Assembly: GCA_947474275.1 (NCBI GenBank)
Contig: CANJHY010000130.1
Span: 1 to 13,635, forward strand
Direction: 5' to 3'
Length of the DNA stretch: 13,635 nucleotides
Source: PALSA-1004 sp947474275
GTDB lineage: Bacteria > Pseudomonadota > Gammaproteobacteria > Burkholderiales > SG8-41
Part shown: one piece after another, positions 1 to 6,825 of the stretch
Layout: each line of letters opens with the position of its first letter
Position numbering within the stretch: position 1 is the stretch's first letter
Notes under the pieces: generated by a model
The model's input: the letters and a program-made list of their open reading frames with translations, nothing else
Told to the model about the DNA's origin: nothing
The model's database searches: none
Made by a program: the position numbers and the translations under genes

Positions 1-407
1 GCTATGCCGGTGCGCCGGCATTTCTGGTCGGCACCAGCCGCGGCACAATTTCGGCCGCCGCGGCGGGACGGAAACTCGCCGACCGCATAGCCGGCGTCGT
101 GTTGACCTCGACCTTGTTCAACGCCGCGCGCTCGGGGCCGGGATTGAGCGGCTTTGACTTCACGACCGTGAGCGCGCCGGTTCTGTTCGTGCATCATGCG
201 GACGACGGTTGCTTTGTCACACCGTATCGCCGCGCCCAGTCGCTGGTGGCGAAATTCCCCCTGATCACGGTCCAGGGTGGCGATCCGGCGCGCTCGGATC
301 CCTGCGAGGCATTCAGCGCGCACGGGTATCTTGGCAAAGAACGTGAAACCGTGGAAGCGATGGTGAACTGGATGCTCAAAAAACCTTACCGCAGCAATAT
401 CGATTAA
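1..407 (+). CDS. alpha/beta hydrolase, C-terminal part (5' end outside window)
   Basis: The reading frame is open from base 3 at the left edge to TAA at 405-407, so the start lies upstream and about 134 codons are visible. It has the pieces of an alpha/beta-hydrolase catalytic core in order: a nucleophile elbow GTSRG encoded at about 30-44 (pattern G-x-S-x-G), an acid-loop candidate in the strand 'VLFVHHADDGC', and a late His in 'SAHGYLG' that would complete a Ser-Asp-His triad. The C-terminus 'VEAMVNWMLKK' fits the last helix of the fold. An internal GTG at 99 could be miscalled as a start, but it would cut off the nucleophile. The substrate cannot be inferred. No signal peptide can be assessed because the N-terminus is missing. 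It ends 58 bases before thyA on the same strand. Confidence 0.8.
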   Translation, partial: YAGAPAFLVGTSRGTISAAAAGRKLADRIAGVVLTSTLFNAARSGPGLSGFDFTTVSAPVLFVHHADDGCFVTPYRRAQSLVAKFPLITVQGGDPARSDPCEAFSAHGYLGKERETVEAMVNWMLKKPYRSNID

Positions 408-440
408 AATTATCAGCGTGAACAGCGCGCCGCACTTGCC

Positions 441-462
441 GAATCCTGAGTCCTGAATCCTG
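441..462 (+). repeat. heptad repeat, three units, abutting the thyA start
   Basis: Three consecutive 7-base units (GAATCCT at 441, GAGTCCT at 448, GAATCCT at 455) stand directly before the thyA ATG at 466. They resemble the pyrimidine-rich right arms of the larger hairpins found elsewhere in the window, but no matching purine-rich left arm is visible in the 33 bases between the hydrolase stop and this array. The units occupy the position where a ribosome binding site would normally lie. Confidence 0.6.
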
Positions 463-465
463 CCC

Positions 466-1260
466 ATGCGCCCCTATCTCGACCTCATGCAGCACGTGCT
501 GACGAACGGCGCCAAGAAGAACGACCGCACCGGCACCGGCACCCTCTCGGTGTTCGGCGCGCAATTGCGCTTCGATCTCAACGCGGGCTTCCCGCTGCTG
601 ACGACCAAGAAGGTGCACCTGAAGTCGATCATTCACGAACTGCTGTGGTTCCTGAAAGGCGACACCAATATCAAGTATCTGAAAGACAACGGCGTCGGCA
701 TCTGGGACGAATGGGCGGACGTTCAGGGCAACCTCGGCCCCGTCTACGGCTACCAGTGGCGCTCGTGGCCGGCGCCCGACGGCAGCCACATCGACCAGAT
801 CAGCCAGGTGCTGGAGCAGCTACGGAAAAATCCCGACTCGCGCCGCATGATCGTATCGGCATGGAACGTGGCCGATCTCGACAAGATGGCGCTGATGCCG
901 TGCCACGCGTTTTTCCAGTTCTACGTCGCCAACGGCAAGCTTTCGTGCCAGCTCTATCAGCGCAGCGCAGACATTTTTCTCGGCGTGCCGTTCAACATCG
1001 CCTCCTACGCGCTGCTGACAATGATGATCGCGCAGGTCTGCGGACTTAAGCTCGGCGATTTCGTGCATACCTTCGGCGACACGCATCTCTACACGAATCA
1101 TCTGGAACAGACGCGCGAGCAACTATCCCGTCAACCACGCAAGCTTCCGACGATGCGGCTCAATCCCGCGGTCAAGAACCTGTTCGACTTCACCTATGCG
1201 GATTTCACGCTTGAAAACTACGACCCGCATCCCGCCATCAAGGCGCCTGTCGCTGTATGA
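466..1260 (+). CDS. thyA: thymidylate synthase
   Basis: Converts dUMP and 5,10-methylenetetrahydrofolate to dTMP and dihydrofolate in the cytoplasm, the last step of de novo dTMP synthesis. The protein is 264 residues, the same length as E. coli ThyA, and key positions fall at the same numbers. The nucleophile Cys146 sits in 'MPCHAFFQFYV', and Arg126-Arg127 in 'DSRRMIVSAWN' are the phosphate-binding pair. The folate/dUMP motif 'QRSADIFLGVPFNIASYALL' is intact, as is the C-terminal 'HPAIKAPVAV'. The ATG is fixed by the family N-terminus 'MRPYLDLMQHVL'. No Shine-Dalgarno sequence is visible before it, because a heptad repeat occupies that position. The gene is followed by folA, which regenerates tetrahydrofolate from its by-product. 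A hairpin repeat begins just after the stop codon. Confidence 0.98.
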   Translation: MRPYLDLMQHVLTNGAKKNDRTGTGTLSVFGAQLRFDLNAGFPLLTTKKVHLKSIIHELLWFLKGDTNIKYLKDNGVGIWDEWADVQGNLGPVYGYQWRSWPAPDGSHIDQISQVLEQLRKNPDSRRMIVSAWNVADLDKMALMPCHAFFQFYVANGKLSCQLYQRSADIFLGVPFNIASYALLTMMIAQVCGLKLGDFVHTFGDTHLYTNHLEQTREQLSRQPRKLPTMRLNPAVKNLFDFTYADFTLENYDPHPAIKAPVAV

Positions 1261-1810
1261 CCGGAGAGGCGAGAGGCGAGAGGCGGCAGAAGGCTCTGAT
1301 CCCCGCCTCTCGTCTCTCCCCCGGCGTCTCTCGCTTATCGCAGCGATGGCCAGAAATCGCGTCATTGGCGCGAATAAAGCGATCCCGTGGCACCTGCCCG
1401 GCGAACTAAAAATGTTCAAAACAATCACCATGGGACACCACATCGTCATGGGGCGCAACACGTGGGAATCCATCGCAAGGCTGTTACCAGGGCGCACTAC
1501 CGTGATCGTGACACGGCAGCCTGATTACAAGGTCGCGGGCGCCATCGTCACGCCGACGCTGGCCGGCGCCATCGCAGCGTGCGGCAGCGATGACGAGATA
1601 TTCGTCATCGGCGGCGCCCAACTGTACGCCGCTGCGCTGCCGCAGGCCGACCGCATTTACCTGACCGAAGTCGACGCCGAAGTTGCGGGCGATACCTATA
1701 TGCCGGAAATCGACATGCAGCAATGGAAGGCGGGCGCGGTCACGGCATATGCCGCCGATGACAAGAACCCCTACAGCTATAAACTGACGGTACTGGACCG
1801 CGTGGCGTGA
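1196..1810 (+). CDS. folA: dihydrofolate reductase (start uncertain)
   Basis: Reduces dihydrofolate to tetrahydrofolate with NADPH and completes the cycle begun by ThyA. Family features are clear: 'LSLIAAMARNRVIG', the substrate-loop motif 'AIPWHLPGELKMFK', the NADPH-binding 'MGRNTWESI' and the motif 'VIGGAQLYAAALP'. Similarity begins at the Leu codon at 1328 and runs to the stop at 1808-1810. The start is the problem. Between the thyA stop and ATG 1346 this frame has no ATG, GTG or TTG. ATG 1346 would remove the first beta strand (the 'SLIAA' residues lining the pterin pocket). Upstream in-frame starts exist only inside thyA (ATG 1196, TTG 1211), and they would add 39 to 44 unrelated residues encoded partly by the hairpin repeat. 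The coordinates given use ATG 1196. The product assignment is firm and the start is not. Confidence 0.85.
   Translation: MRISRLKTTTRIPPSRRLSLYDRRGERREAAEGSDPRLSSLPRRLSLIAAMARNRVIGANKAIPWHLPGELKMFKTITMGHHIVMGRNTWESIARLLPGRTTVIVTRQPDYKVAGAIVTPTLAGAIAACGSDDEIFVIGGAQLYAAALPQADRIYLTEVDAEVAGDTYMPEIDMQQWKAGAVTAYAADDKNPYSYKLTVLDRVA
1263..1334 (+). repeat. heptad-unit hairpin between thyA and folA
   Basis: The purine arm starts two bases after the thyA stop with GAGAGGC repeated three times (1264-1284). The pyrimidine arm at about 1302-1334 is made of 7-base units such as CGCCTCT and CGTCTCT. Bases 1270-1286 can pair with 1303-1319 at 15 of 17 positions, leaving a 16-base loop. The right arm runs into the sequence that encodes the first conserved residues of dihydrofolate reductase, so the element has replaced the usual leader of folA. 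Confidence 0.75.
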
Positions 1811-1815
1811 TATTC

Positions 1816-2490
1816 ATGCGCAATCATCCGGCCATCGCCATTACGTTCCTTGCACTAACGCTCGCTACCGGCGCGGGCGTTGCCCAGGACAACAACATTT
1901 CGCTTAACGATTTGAAGATACGCGCCGATGCCGGCGACAAGACGGCAACGCGCCAGATTGCCGAAGCCTATTACCTGGGCAGAGACGGTGTAGAACAGGA
2001 TTTCAAGCTGGCGGCGCAGTGGTACGAAAAACTCGCCAAGCAGGGCGACGTACGCGCGCAGACTTCGCTGGGCCTGATATATGCGCGCGGCTACGGCGTC
2101 GAGAAAAACCTGAAGCTCGCACTCAAGTGGCTGAATCTGGCGGCGGCGCAACGCGATCCCGGCGCGCAGTACAGTTTGAGCACGATTTATTTCCGCGGCG
2201 ACGGAATTCCGCAAAACCTCGCCGAATCCGCCCGCCTGCGCAAGGAAGCCGCGGCGCGCGGCCACCTCCAGGCGCAGGCCGATCTTGGCAGCATGTATTG
2301 GGACGGCAAAGGCGTCGAGAAGAATCTCGTCCTTGCCTATCAGTGGCTCGGCATCGCCGCGCAACTGGGCGACGACACCGCGCCCGACACCATGAAGAAA
2401 GTCGCAGCGGAAATGTCCAGCGACCAGATCAGGGAAGCCGCAGGCTACGTCAAGGACTGGATGGAGAAGAACAAGAAGATCCGGAAATAA
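1816..2490 (+). CDS. exported Sel1-like repeat protein
   Basis: A 224-residue protein with a signal peptide (short basic N-terminus, hydrophobic stretch 'AIAITFLALTLATGAGVA', predicted cleavage near residue 23), so probably periplasmic. The mature part is four Sel1-type helical repeats at about residues 39-76, 77-112, 113-148 and 149-184. Each carries the pattern 'A..LG.IY..G.GV..N...A..W...AA', followed by a charged 40-residue tail. Sel1 repeats form TPR-like superhelices that bind proteins; no enzymatic residues are seen and the partner is unknown. The frame also allows GTG 1807, overlapping the folA stop. ATG 1816 gives a cleaner signal peptide and is preferred. The close spacing to folA suggests co-transcription. 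The gene converges with the decarboxylase gene, leaving a 12-base gap. Confidence 0.85.
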   Translation: MRNHPAIAITFLALTLATGAGVAQDNNISLNDLKIRADAGDKTATRQIAEAYYLGRDGVEQDFKLAAQWYEKLAKQGDVRAQTSLGLIYARGYGVEKNLKLALKWLNLAAAQRDPGAQYSLSTIYFRGDGIPQNLAESARLRKEAAARGHLQAQADLGSMYWDGKGVEKNLVLAYQWLGIAAQLGDDTAPDTMKKVAAEMSSDQIREAAGYVKDWMEKNKKIRK

Positions 2491-2502
2491 GAGCCGTTCC
2501 GG
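2481..2502. terminator. short inverted repeat between convergent genes
   Basis: CCGGAA at 2481-2486 and TTCCGG at 2497-2502 form a perfect 6-base stem with a 10-base loop. The stem spans the Sel1 protein stop codon and ends just before the stop of the opposing decarboxylase gene. No T-run follows on either strand, so it is at best a weak bidirectional stop signal and may be chance in GC-rich DNA. Confidence 0.25.
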
Positions 2503-4761
2503 CTATCCGCCGGACGCCTTCAGCGAAACGCAATCGACGTAGTACCTTGAGCGCCGGCTGGTCTCGTCCGCGACCAGCCCGTGAATGTCGGTATCGAATC
2601 CCGGGAATTTCTGGTTGAACGACTTCGCGAACTTGAGATAACGCACGATGGTCGCGTTGAAACGCTCGCCGGGAATCAGCAACGGTATGCCCGGCGGATA
2701 TGGCGTGAGCAGTACGCTGGTAATGCGGCCTTCGAGCTGGTCGATCTCCACGCGGTCGATTTCACGGTGCGCGAGCCGCGCCCACGCGTCGCCCGGCCGC
2801 ATCGCGGGCTCCATGTTGGACAAATACATTTCCGTCGTCAGCCGCGCGATATCGTTCGCCTTGTAGACGCCGTGAATCTGCGTGCACAGGTCGCGCAATC
2901 CCACCTTCTCGTATTGCGGATACTTGCCCACGAACTCCGGCAGGATGCGCCACAGCGGCCGGTTGTTGTCGTAATCGTCCTTGAACTGCTGCAGCTCGGT
3001 GACCAGCGAATTCCAGCGGCCCTTGGTAATGCCGATCGTGAACATGATGAAGAACGAATACAGGCCGGTCTTCTCGACGATGATGCCGTGTTCGGCAAGG
3101 TATTTGGTGACCACTGCCGCGGGCATGCCGGGATTGGAGAACGCGCCCGACACATCCAGCCCCGGCGTAATGACGGTCGCCTTGATCGGATCGAGCATAT
3201 TGAAGCCGGACGCGAGATCGCCAAAGCCGTGCCAGCGGTCGTTGGATTTCAGTATCCAGTCGTCGCGGCTGCCGATGCCTTCTTCGACCAGTTGCTCCGG
3301 CCCCCACACCTTGAACCACCACGAATCGCCGAACTCGTCGTCGATCTTGCGCATCGCGCGCCGGAAATCGATGGCTTCGAGTATCGACTCCTCGACCAGT
3401 GCATTGCCGCCCGGCGGCTCCATCATTGCCGCGGCGACGTCGCACGACGCGATGATCGCGTACTGCGGCGAAGTCGAGGTGTGCATCAGGTAAGCCTCGT
3501 TGAAACTGTGGCGGTCGAGCTTGCGCGTGTCGCTGTCCTGCACCAGGATTTGCGATGCCTGCGAGAGACCCGCCAACATCTTGTGGGTCGACTGCGTCGA
3601 GAAAATCACCGACTCCTTGCAGCGCGGCCGGTTCTGGCCGATCGCATGCATGCCGCGGTAGAAATCATGGAACGTTGCGTGCGGCAGCCACGCCTCATCG
3701 AAGTGCAGCGTATCAACCTTGCCGTCGAGCATCTCCTTGATGGTATCGACGTTGTAGACCACCCCGTCATAAGTGCTTTGCGTGAGAGTAAGCACGCGCG
3801 GCTTGGTATTCACTTCCCGCGCGAACGGATGGGCCTTGATTTTTTTCTCGATGTTTTCCCAGCGGAATTCCTCGAGCGGAATCGGGCCGATGATGCCGAA
3901 GTGATTGCGCGTCGGCATCAGGAACACGGGAATCGCACCGGTCATCGTGATGGCGTGCAAAATCGACACATGGCAGTTGCGGTCGACGATAACGACGTCA
4001 CCGGGCGCCACCGTCGAATGCCACACCATCTTGTTGGAAGTAGAGGTGCCGTTGGTGACGAAATACAGGTGGTCGCAGTTGAATATGCGCGCCGCGTTGC
4101 GCTCGGACGCCGCGACCGGCCCGGAGTGATCGAGCAACTGCCCGAGTTCATCGACCGCGTTGCACACGTCGGCGCGCAGCATGTTCTCGCCGAAAAACTG
4201 GTGAAACATCTGGCCGACCGGGCTCTTGAGAAAGGCCACGCCGCCCGAATGTCCCGGGCAATGCCACGAGTAGGAACCGTCCTGCGCATAATCGGTGAGC
4301 GCGCGGAAGAACGGCGGCGCCAGGCCGTCGAGATAAGTACGCGTCTCGCGGATGATATGGCGGGCGACGAACTCCGGCGTGTCCTCGAACATGTGAATGA
4401 AACCGTGCAGCTCGCGCAGGATGTCGTTGGGGATGTGCCGCGAAGTCTTGGTTTCGCCGTAGAGGTAGATCGGGATCTCCGAGTTGCGGAAACGGATCTC
4501 TTCGATGAAAGCGCGCAGATTCAGCACCGCCTGGTCGATCTCGGGCCCCGGCGTGAATTCCTCGTCGTCGATCGACAGGATAAACGCGGAGGCGCGCGAC
4601 TGTTGCTGTGCGAACTGCGAAAGATCGTTGTAAGTCGTCACACCGATGACTTCGATGCCCTCGTCTTCGATCGCCTTGGCGAGCGCGCGTATGCCGAGCC
4701 CGCTCGCGTTCTCGGAGCGAAAATCCTCGTCGATGACGATGACCGGAAAATGAAATTTCAT
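2503..4761 (-). CDS. PLP-dependent Orn/Lys/Arg decarboxylase, LdcA-like
   Basis: A fold-type I basic amino acid decarboxylase of the bacterial AdiA/CadA/SpeF class, 752 residues. It removes CO2 from lysine, arginine or ornithine to give cadaverine, agmatine or putrescine. The N-terminal receiver-like wing domain covers about residues 1-130, followed by the PLP domain with 'WHCPGHSGG', 'GTSTSNKMVWHS', 'FDEAW' (Asp355 contacting the pyridine nitrogen) and 'STQSTHKML' (Lys394, the Schiff-base lysine). The C-terminal domain has 'PYPPGIPLLIPGER' and 'GFDTDIHG'. From memory, overall sequence resembles Pseudomonas LdcA most, which would suggest lysine, but the substrate cannot be fixed by reading. 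The ATG at 4761 is chosen because GGGAG stands 6 bases upstream; an in-frame start at 4812 would only add 17 unrelated residues. The gene is 78 bases downstream of dcd on the same strand, so an operon is possible. Confidence 0.92.
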   Translation of the reverse strand: MKFHFPVIVIDEDFRSENASGLGIRALAKAIEDEGIEVIGVTTYNDLSQFAQQQSRASAFILSIDDEEFTPGPEIDQAVLNLRAFIEEIRFRNSEIPIYLYGETKTSRHIPNDILRELHGFIHMFEDTPEFVARHIIRETRTYLDGLAPPFFRALTDYAQDGSYSWHCPGHSGGVAFLKSPVGQMFHQFFGENMLRADVCNAVDELGQLLDHSGPVAASERNAARIFNCDHLYFVTNGTSTSNKMVWHSTVAPGDVVIVDRNCHVSILHAITMTGAIPVFLMPTRNHFGIIGPIPLEEFRWENIEKKIKAHPFAREVNTKPRVLTLTQSTYDGVVYNVDTIKEMLDGKVDTLHFDEAWLPHATFHDFYRGMHAIGQNRPRCKESVIFSTQSTHKMLAGLSQASQILVQDSDTRKLDRHSFNEAYLMHTSTSPQYAIIASCDVAAAMMEPPGGNALVEESILEAIDFRRAMRKIDDEFGDSWWFKVWGPEQLVEEGIGSRDDWILKSNDRWHGFGDLASGFNMLDPIKATVITPGLDVSGAFSNPGMPAAVVTKYLAEHGIIVEKTGLYSFFIMFTIGITKGRWNSLVTELQQFKDDYDNNRPLWRILPEFVGKYPQYEKVGLRDLCTQIHGVYKANDIARLTTEMYLSNMEPAMRPGDAWARLAHREIDRVEIDQLEGRITSVLLTPYPPGIPLLIPGERFNATIVRYLKFAKSFNQKFPGFDTDIHGLVADETSRRSRYYVDCVSLKASGG

Positions 4762-4839
4762 GCCGTACTCCCTAGAATGGCGGCAGCCGCACGGCACAGA
4801 GGCCGGCGGCATCGGCAGGATAAAACTGGTTCACGCGCG

Positions 4840-5412
4840 CTAGATTTTAGGCAGGGTAACGCCCTGCTGGCCCTGGTACTTGCCGCCGCGGTCCTTGTAC
4901 GAAGTCTCGCAGACATCATCAGGATCGGATTCCAGGAAAATCACCTGGGCGATCCCTTCGTTGGCGTAAATCTTGGCGGGCAGCGGCGTCGTGTTCGAAA
5001 ACTCCAGCGTCACATAACCTTCCCATTCCGGTTCGAACGGCGTGACGTTGACGATGATGCCGCAGCGCGCGTAAGTGGATTTACCCAGGCAGATCGTCAG
5101 CACGTTGCGCGGAATACGGAAATATTCGACGGTGCGTGCAAGCGCAAACGAATTCGGCGGGATCACGCACGATTCGGCCTTGATATCGACGAACGACTTG
5201 TCGTTGAAGTTCTTCGGATCAACGATCGTGCTATTGATGTTGGTGAACAGCTTGAATTCGTCAGAGCAGCGGATGTCGTAGCCGTAGCTCGAGGTGCCGT
5301 ACGACACGATGCGCTGGCCGTTGACCTCTTTGACCTGATTGGGTTCGAACGGCGCGATCATGCCGTGCTCTTGCGCCATGCGCCGTATCCAGCGGTCGGA
5401 TTTAATGCTCAT
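4840..5412 (-). CDS. dcd: dCTP deaminase
   Basis: Deaminates dCTP to dUTP, the main source of dUMP for thymidylate synthase in many proteobacteria; a cytoplasmic trimer. The 190-residue length is close to the E. coli enzyme (193). Visible family motifs are 'SSYGYDIR' near residues 41-48, 'GKSTYARCG' at 110-118 (Ser112 and Arg116 correspond by motif to the active-site Ser and Arg) and 'EGYVTLEFSN' at 131-140 (Glu137 as the likely catalytic Glu). The C-terminal segment 'YKDRGGKYQGQQGV' is the part that closes over the nucleotide. The ATG at 5412 gives the family N-terminus 'MSIKSDRWIRRMA'. It lies between apbC upstream and the decarboxylase downstream, all on the minus strand. A heptad hairpin fills the 86 bases between apbC and dcd and leaves no evident Shine-Dalgarno sequence. 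Confidence 0.97.
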   Translation of the reverse strand: MSIKSDRWIRRMAQEHGMIAPFEPNQVKEVNGQRIVSYGTSSYGYDIRCSDEFKLFTNINSTIVDPKNFNDKSFVDIKAESCVIPPNSFALARTVEYFRIPRNVLTICLGKSTYARCGIIVNVTPFEPEWEGYVTLEFSNTTPLPAKIYANEGIAQVIFLESDPDDVCETSYKDRGGKYQGQQGVTLPKI

Positions 5413-5500
5413 CGAGGGACGAGAGGCGCGAGGCGAGAGGAGTGAGGCGTTTTCATGGTTCGGCGGGATTTTACACCTCCCGCCTCACTCCTTACACCTT
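5413..5500 (-). repeat. heptad-unit hairpin between apbC and dcd
   Basis: On the plus strand a purine-rich arm of 7-base units (GAGGGAC, GAGAGGC, GCGAGGC, GAGAGGA, GTGAGGC) occupies about 5415-5449, and a pyrimidine-rich arm occupies about 5475-5500. Bases 5438-5449 pair perfectly with 5481-5492 (12 base pairs). In transcript orientation (minus strand) the smaller purine arm follows the apbC stop and the longer CT-rich arm runs directly up to the dcd ATG. This is the same arrangement as at folA. Confidence 0.75.
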
Positions 5501-6587
5501 ACGTATTTTGAACGACGATTTTGGGGAACGCCGCCGAGTGGTCCTGCTGCTTCTCGGCGATTTTGACGGCGACCTTGCGCGCGATCTGGCGGTAAATCTC
5601 GGCCACCTGCCCGTCGGGGTCGGCGACCACCGTGGGTTTGCCCGAATCGGCCTGTTCGCGGATACGGATATCGAGCGGCAGGGAGCCCAGCAAGTCGATG
5701 CCATAGTCCTTGCTCATGCGGTCGCCGCCGCCGCTGCCGAAAATGTTCTCCGCATGGCCGCACTTGGAGCAGATATGCAGGCTCATGTTCTCGACCACGC
5801 CGAGGATGGGAATATTGACCTTTTCGAACATCTTGAGTCCCTTGCGGGCATCCATCAGCGCGATGTCCTGGGGAGTAGTGACGATGACCGCGCCGGTGAC
5901 CGGCACGCGCTGGGCCAGCGTCAACTGGATGTCGCCGGTGCCGGGCGGCAGATCGACCACCAGGTAATCGATGTCGCGCCAGTTGGTTTCGTTCAGCAGT
6001 TGCTCGAGCGCCTGTGTGACCATCGGGCCGCGCCACACCATCGGCGTCTCGACGTCGATCAGGAAGCCGATCGACATGGCCTGTATGCCGTGCCCTTCCA
6101 TCGGCTCGAGGCGCTTGCCGTCCTTCGATTCCGGCCGCCCGGTAATGCCGAGCATGGTCGGCTGCGACGGGCCGTAGATGTCCGCGTCCAGCATGCCGAC
6201 GCTCACTCCTTCGGCGGCGAGCGCCAGTGCCAGATTGACGGCCGTCGTGCTTTTGCCGACGCCGCCCTTGCCCGAGGCGACCGCAATGATGTTCTTGACG
6301 CCCGGAACCAGCTTGACGCCGCGCTGCACCGCATGTGAAACGATTTTCATCGTCACATTCGCGGTCACGCTGCCCATGCCCGGGATGGTCTTCAGCTTGG
6401 CGACGACCTGCTTGCGGATCGGCTCGATCTGGGTCCTCGCCGGGTAGCCCAGCAGGATATCGAGCGACACGTTGTCGCCGTCGATCTTGATGTTCTTCGC
6501 TTCCTTGCCCGTCACGTAGTCTTTGCCCGTGTTGGGATCGGTCAGTTCCTTGAGCGCGGCCTGGACTTGCTGTTCGGTGATTGCCAT
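5499..6587 (-). CDS. apbC: iron-sulfur cluster carrier protein ApbC/Mrp
   Basis: A 362-residue Mrp/NBP35-type P-loop ATPase that binds and transfers Fe-S clusters to apo-proteins in the cytoplasm. The N-terminal MIP18 (DUF59) domain covers about residues 1-80. The ATPase domain starts with the deviant Walker A 'SGKGGVGKST' at 105-114, followed by 'LDADIYGPSQPTMLG' and the switch motif 'VVDLPPGTGD'. The cluster-ligand pair Cys273 and Cys276 lies in 'CSKCGHAENIFGSGGG'. The start ATG at 6587 has GGGA about 7 bases upstream. It is the first gene of the minus-strand block and is transcribed divergently from metG, with 234 bases between the two start codons. Links to dcd and the decarboxylase look positional rather than functional. 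Confidence 0.96.
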   Translation of the reverse strand: MAITEQQVQAALKELTDPNTGKDYVTGKEAKNIKIDGDNVSLDILLGYPARTQIEPIRKQVVAKLKTIPGMGSVTANVTMKIVSHAVQRGVKLVPGVKNIIAVASGKGGVGKSTTAVNLALALAAEGVSVGMLDADIYGPSQPTMLGITGRPESKDGKRLEPMEGHGIQAMSIGFLIDVETPMVWRGPMVTQALEQLLNETNWRDIDYLVVDLPPGTGDIQLTLAQRVPVTGAVIVTTPQDIALMDARKGLKMFEKVNIPILGVVENMSLHICSKCGHAENIFGSGGGDRMSKDYGIDLLGSLPLDIRIREQADSGKPTVVADPDGQVAEIYRQIARKVAVKIAEKQQDHSAAFPKIVVQNT

Positions 6588-6668
6588 GGGTGGTCCCGGA
6601 TATTGAGCGGTGAGGGCGGAATTCTAAACAATTACACCCCGAAAGCCTAACGAAACCACCCTAAAACC

Positions 6669-6696
6669 CTGAAATCGAGAGGGGGTTTGTTACAAT
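6669..6696 (+). promoter_or_regulatory. candidate promoter for metG
   Basis: CTGAAA at 6669-6674 and TACAAT at 6691-6696, 16 bases apart, resemble sigma-70 -35 and -10 boxes (4 of 6 and 5 of 6 matches). A transcript would begin near 6702, about 20 bases before the short ORF that copies the metG start and about 120 bases before metG itself. The assignment is by pattern only. Confidence 0.4.
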
Positions 6697-6723
6697 TCAA
6701 GGCTTATCCCGATTACCCCGCAC

Positions 6724-6825
6724 ATGACCCGCAAGATCTTCGCCACCACCGCCCTGCCGCATTTTACGAACGGCAGCGTTACATTAGCGCACGTTCCCGC
6801 TACGAACAGGGGGAGCGCACGATGA
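6724..6825 (+). pseudogene. upstream ORF duplicating the metG 5' end
   Basis: A 33-codon ORF, ATG 6724 to TGA 6823-6825, whose beginning copies MetG: MTRKIFATTALP against MTRKLFVTTALP, 10 of 12 residues. Similarity then fades through 'NGS' and a terminal His aligned with the last His of the HIGH motif, with one extra codon. Over the first 12 codons 28 of 36 bases agree, and most differences are silent. The ORF then runs on without further similarity and its TGA overlaps the metG ATG as ATGA, a classic coupling geometry. No Shine-Dalgarno sequence precedes its ATG. It is best read as a remnant of an older or foreign metG 5' end, or as a coupled leader peptide. It is too short to be an enzyme. 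Confidence 0.65.

Noticed and set aside
1263..1334. Repeats considered as a CRISPR array or REP/BIME element
   Set aside because: The units are 7 bases with no spacers, so not CRISPR. The sequence varies between sites and has no conserved REP-type core or tetranucleotide head.
2019..2618. A 199-codon plus-strand frame overlapping the Sel1 protein in another phase
   Set aside because: Its product is Arg/Pro-rich frame-shadow sequence, while the other phase has a signal peptide and four regular Sel1 repeats.
2581..5445. A 954-codon open frame on the plus strand opposite the decarboxylase and dcd genes
   Set aside because: It is a mirror of strongly biased GC-rich codon use on the minus strand, is rich in Arg, His, Val and Asp without domain signatures, and spans two well-supported genes and the gap between them.
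5442..6338. A 298-codon plus-strand frame opposite apbC
   Set aside because: The minus strand encodes the P-loop and CxxC of ApbC; the opposite frame starts inside the hairpin repeat and has no motif.
6588..6821. Possible T-box or SAM riboswitch before metG
   Set aside because: No T-box consensus, specifier stem or SAM-binding core is seen, and the space is taken up by a promoter-like sequence and the duplicated metG start. Only a weak imperfect stem around 6652-6688 is present.
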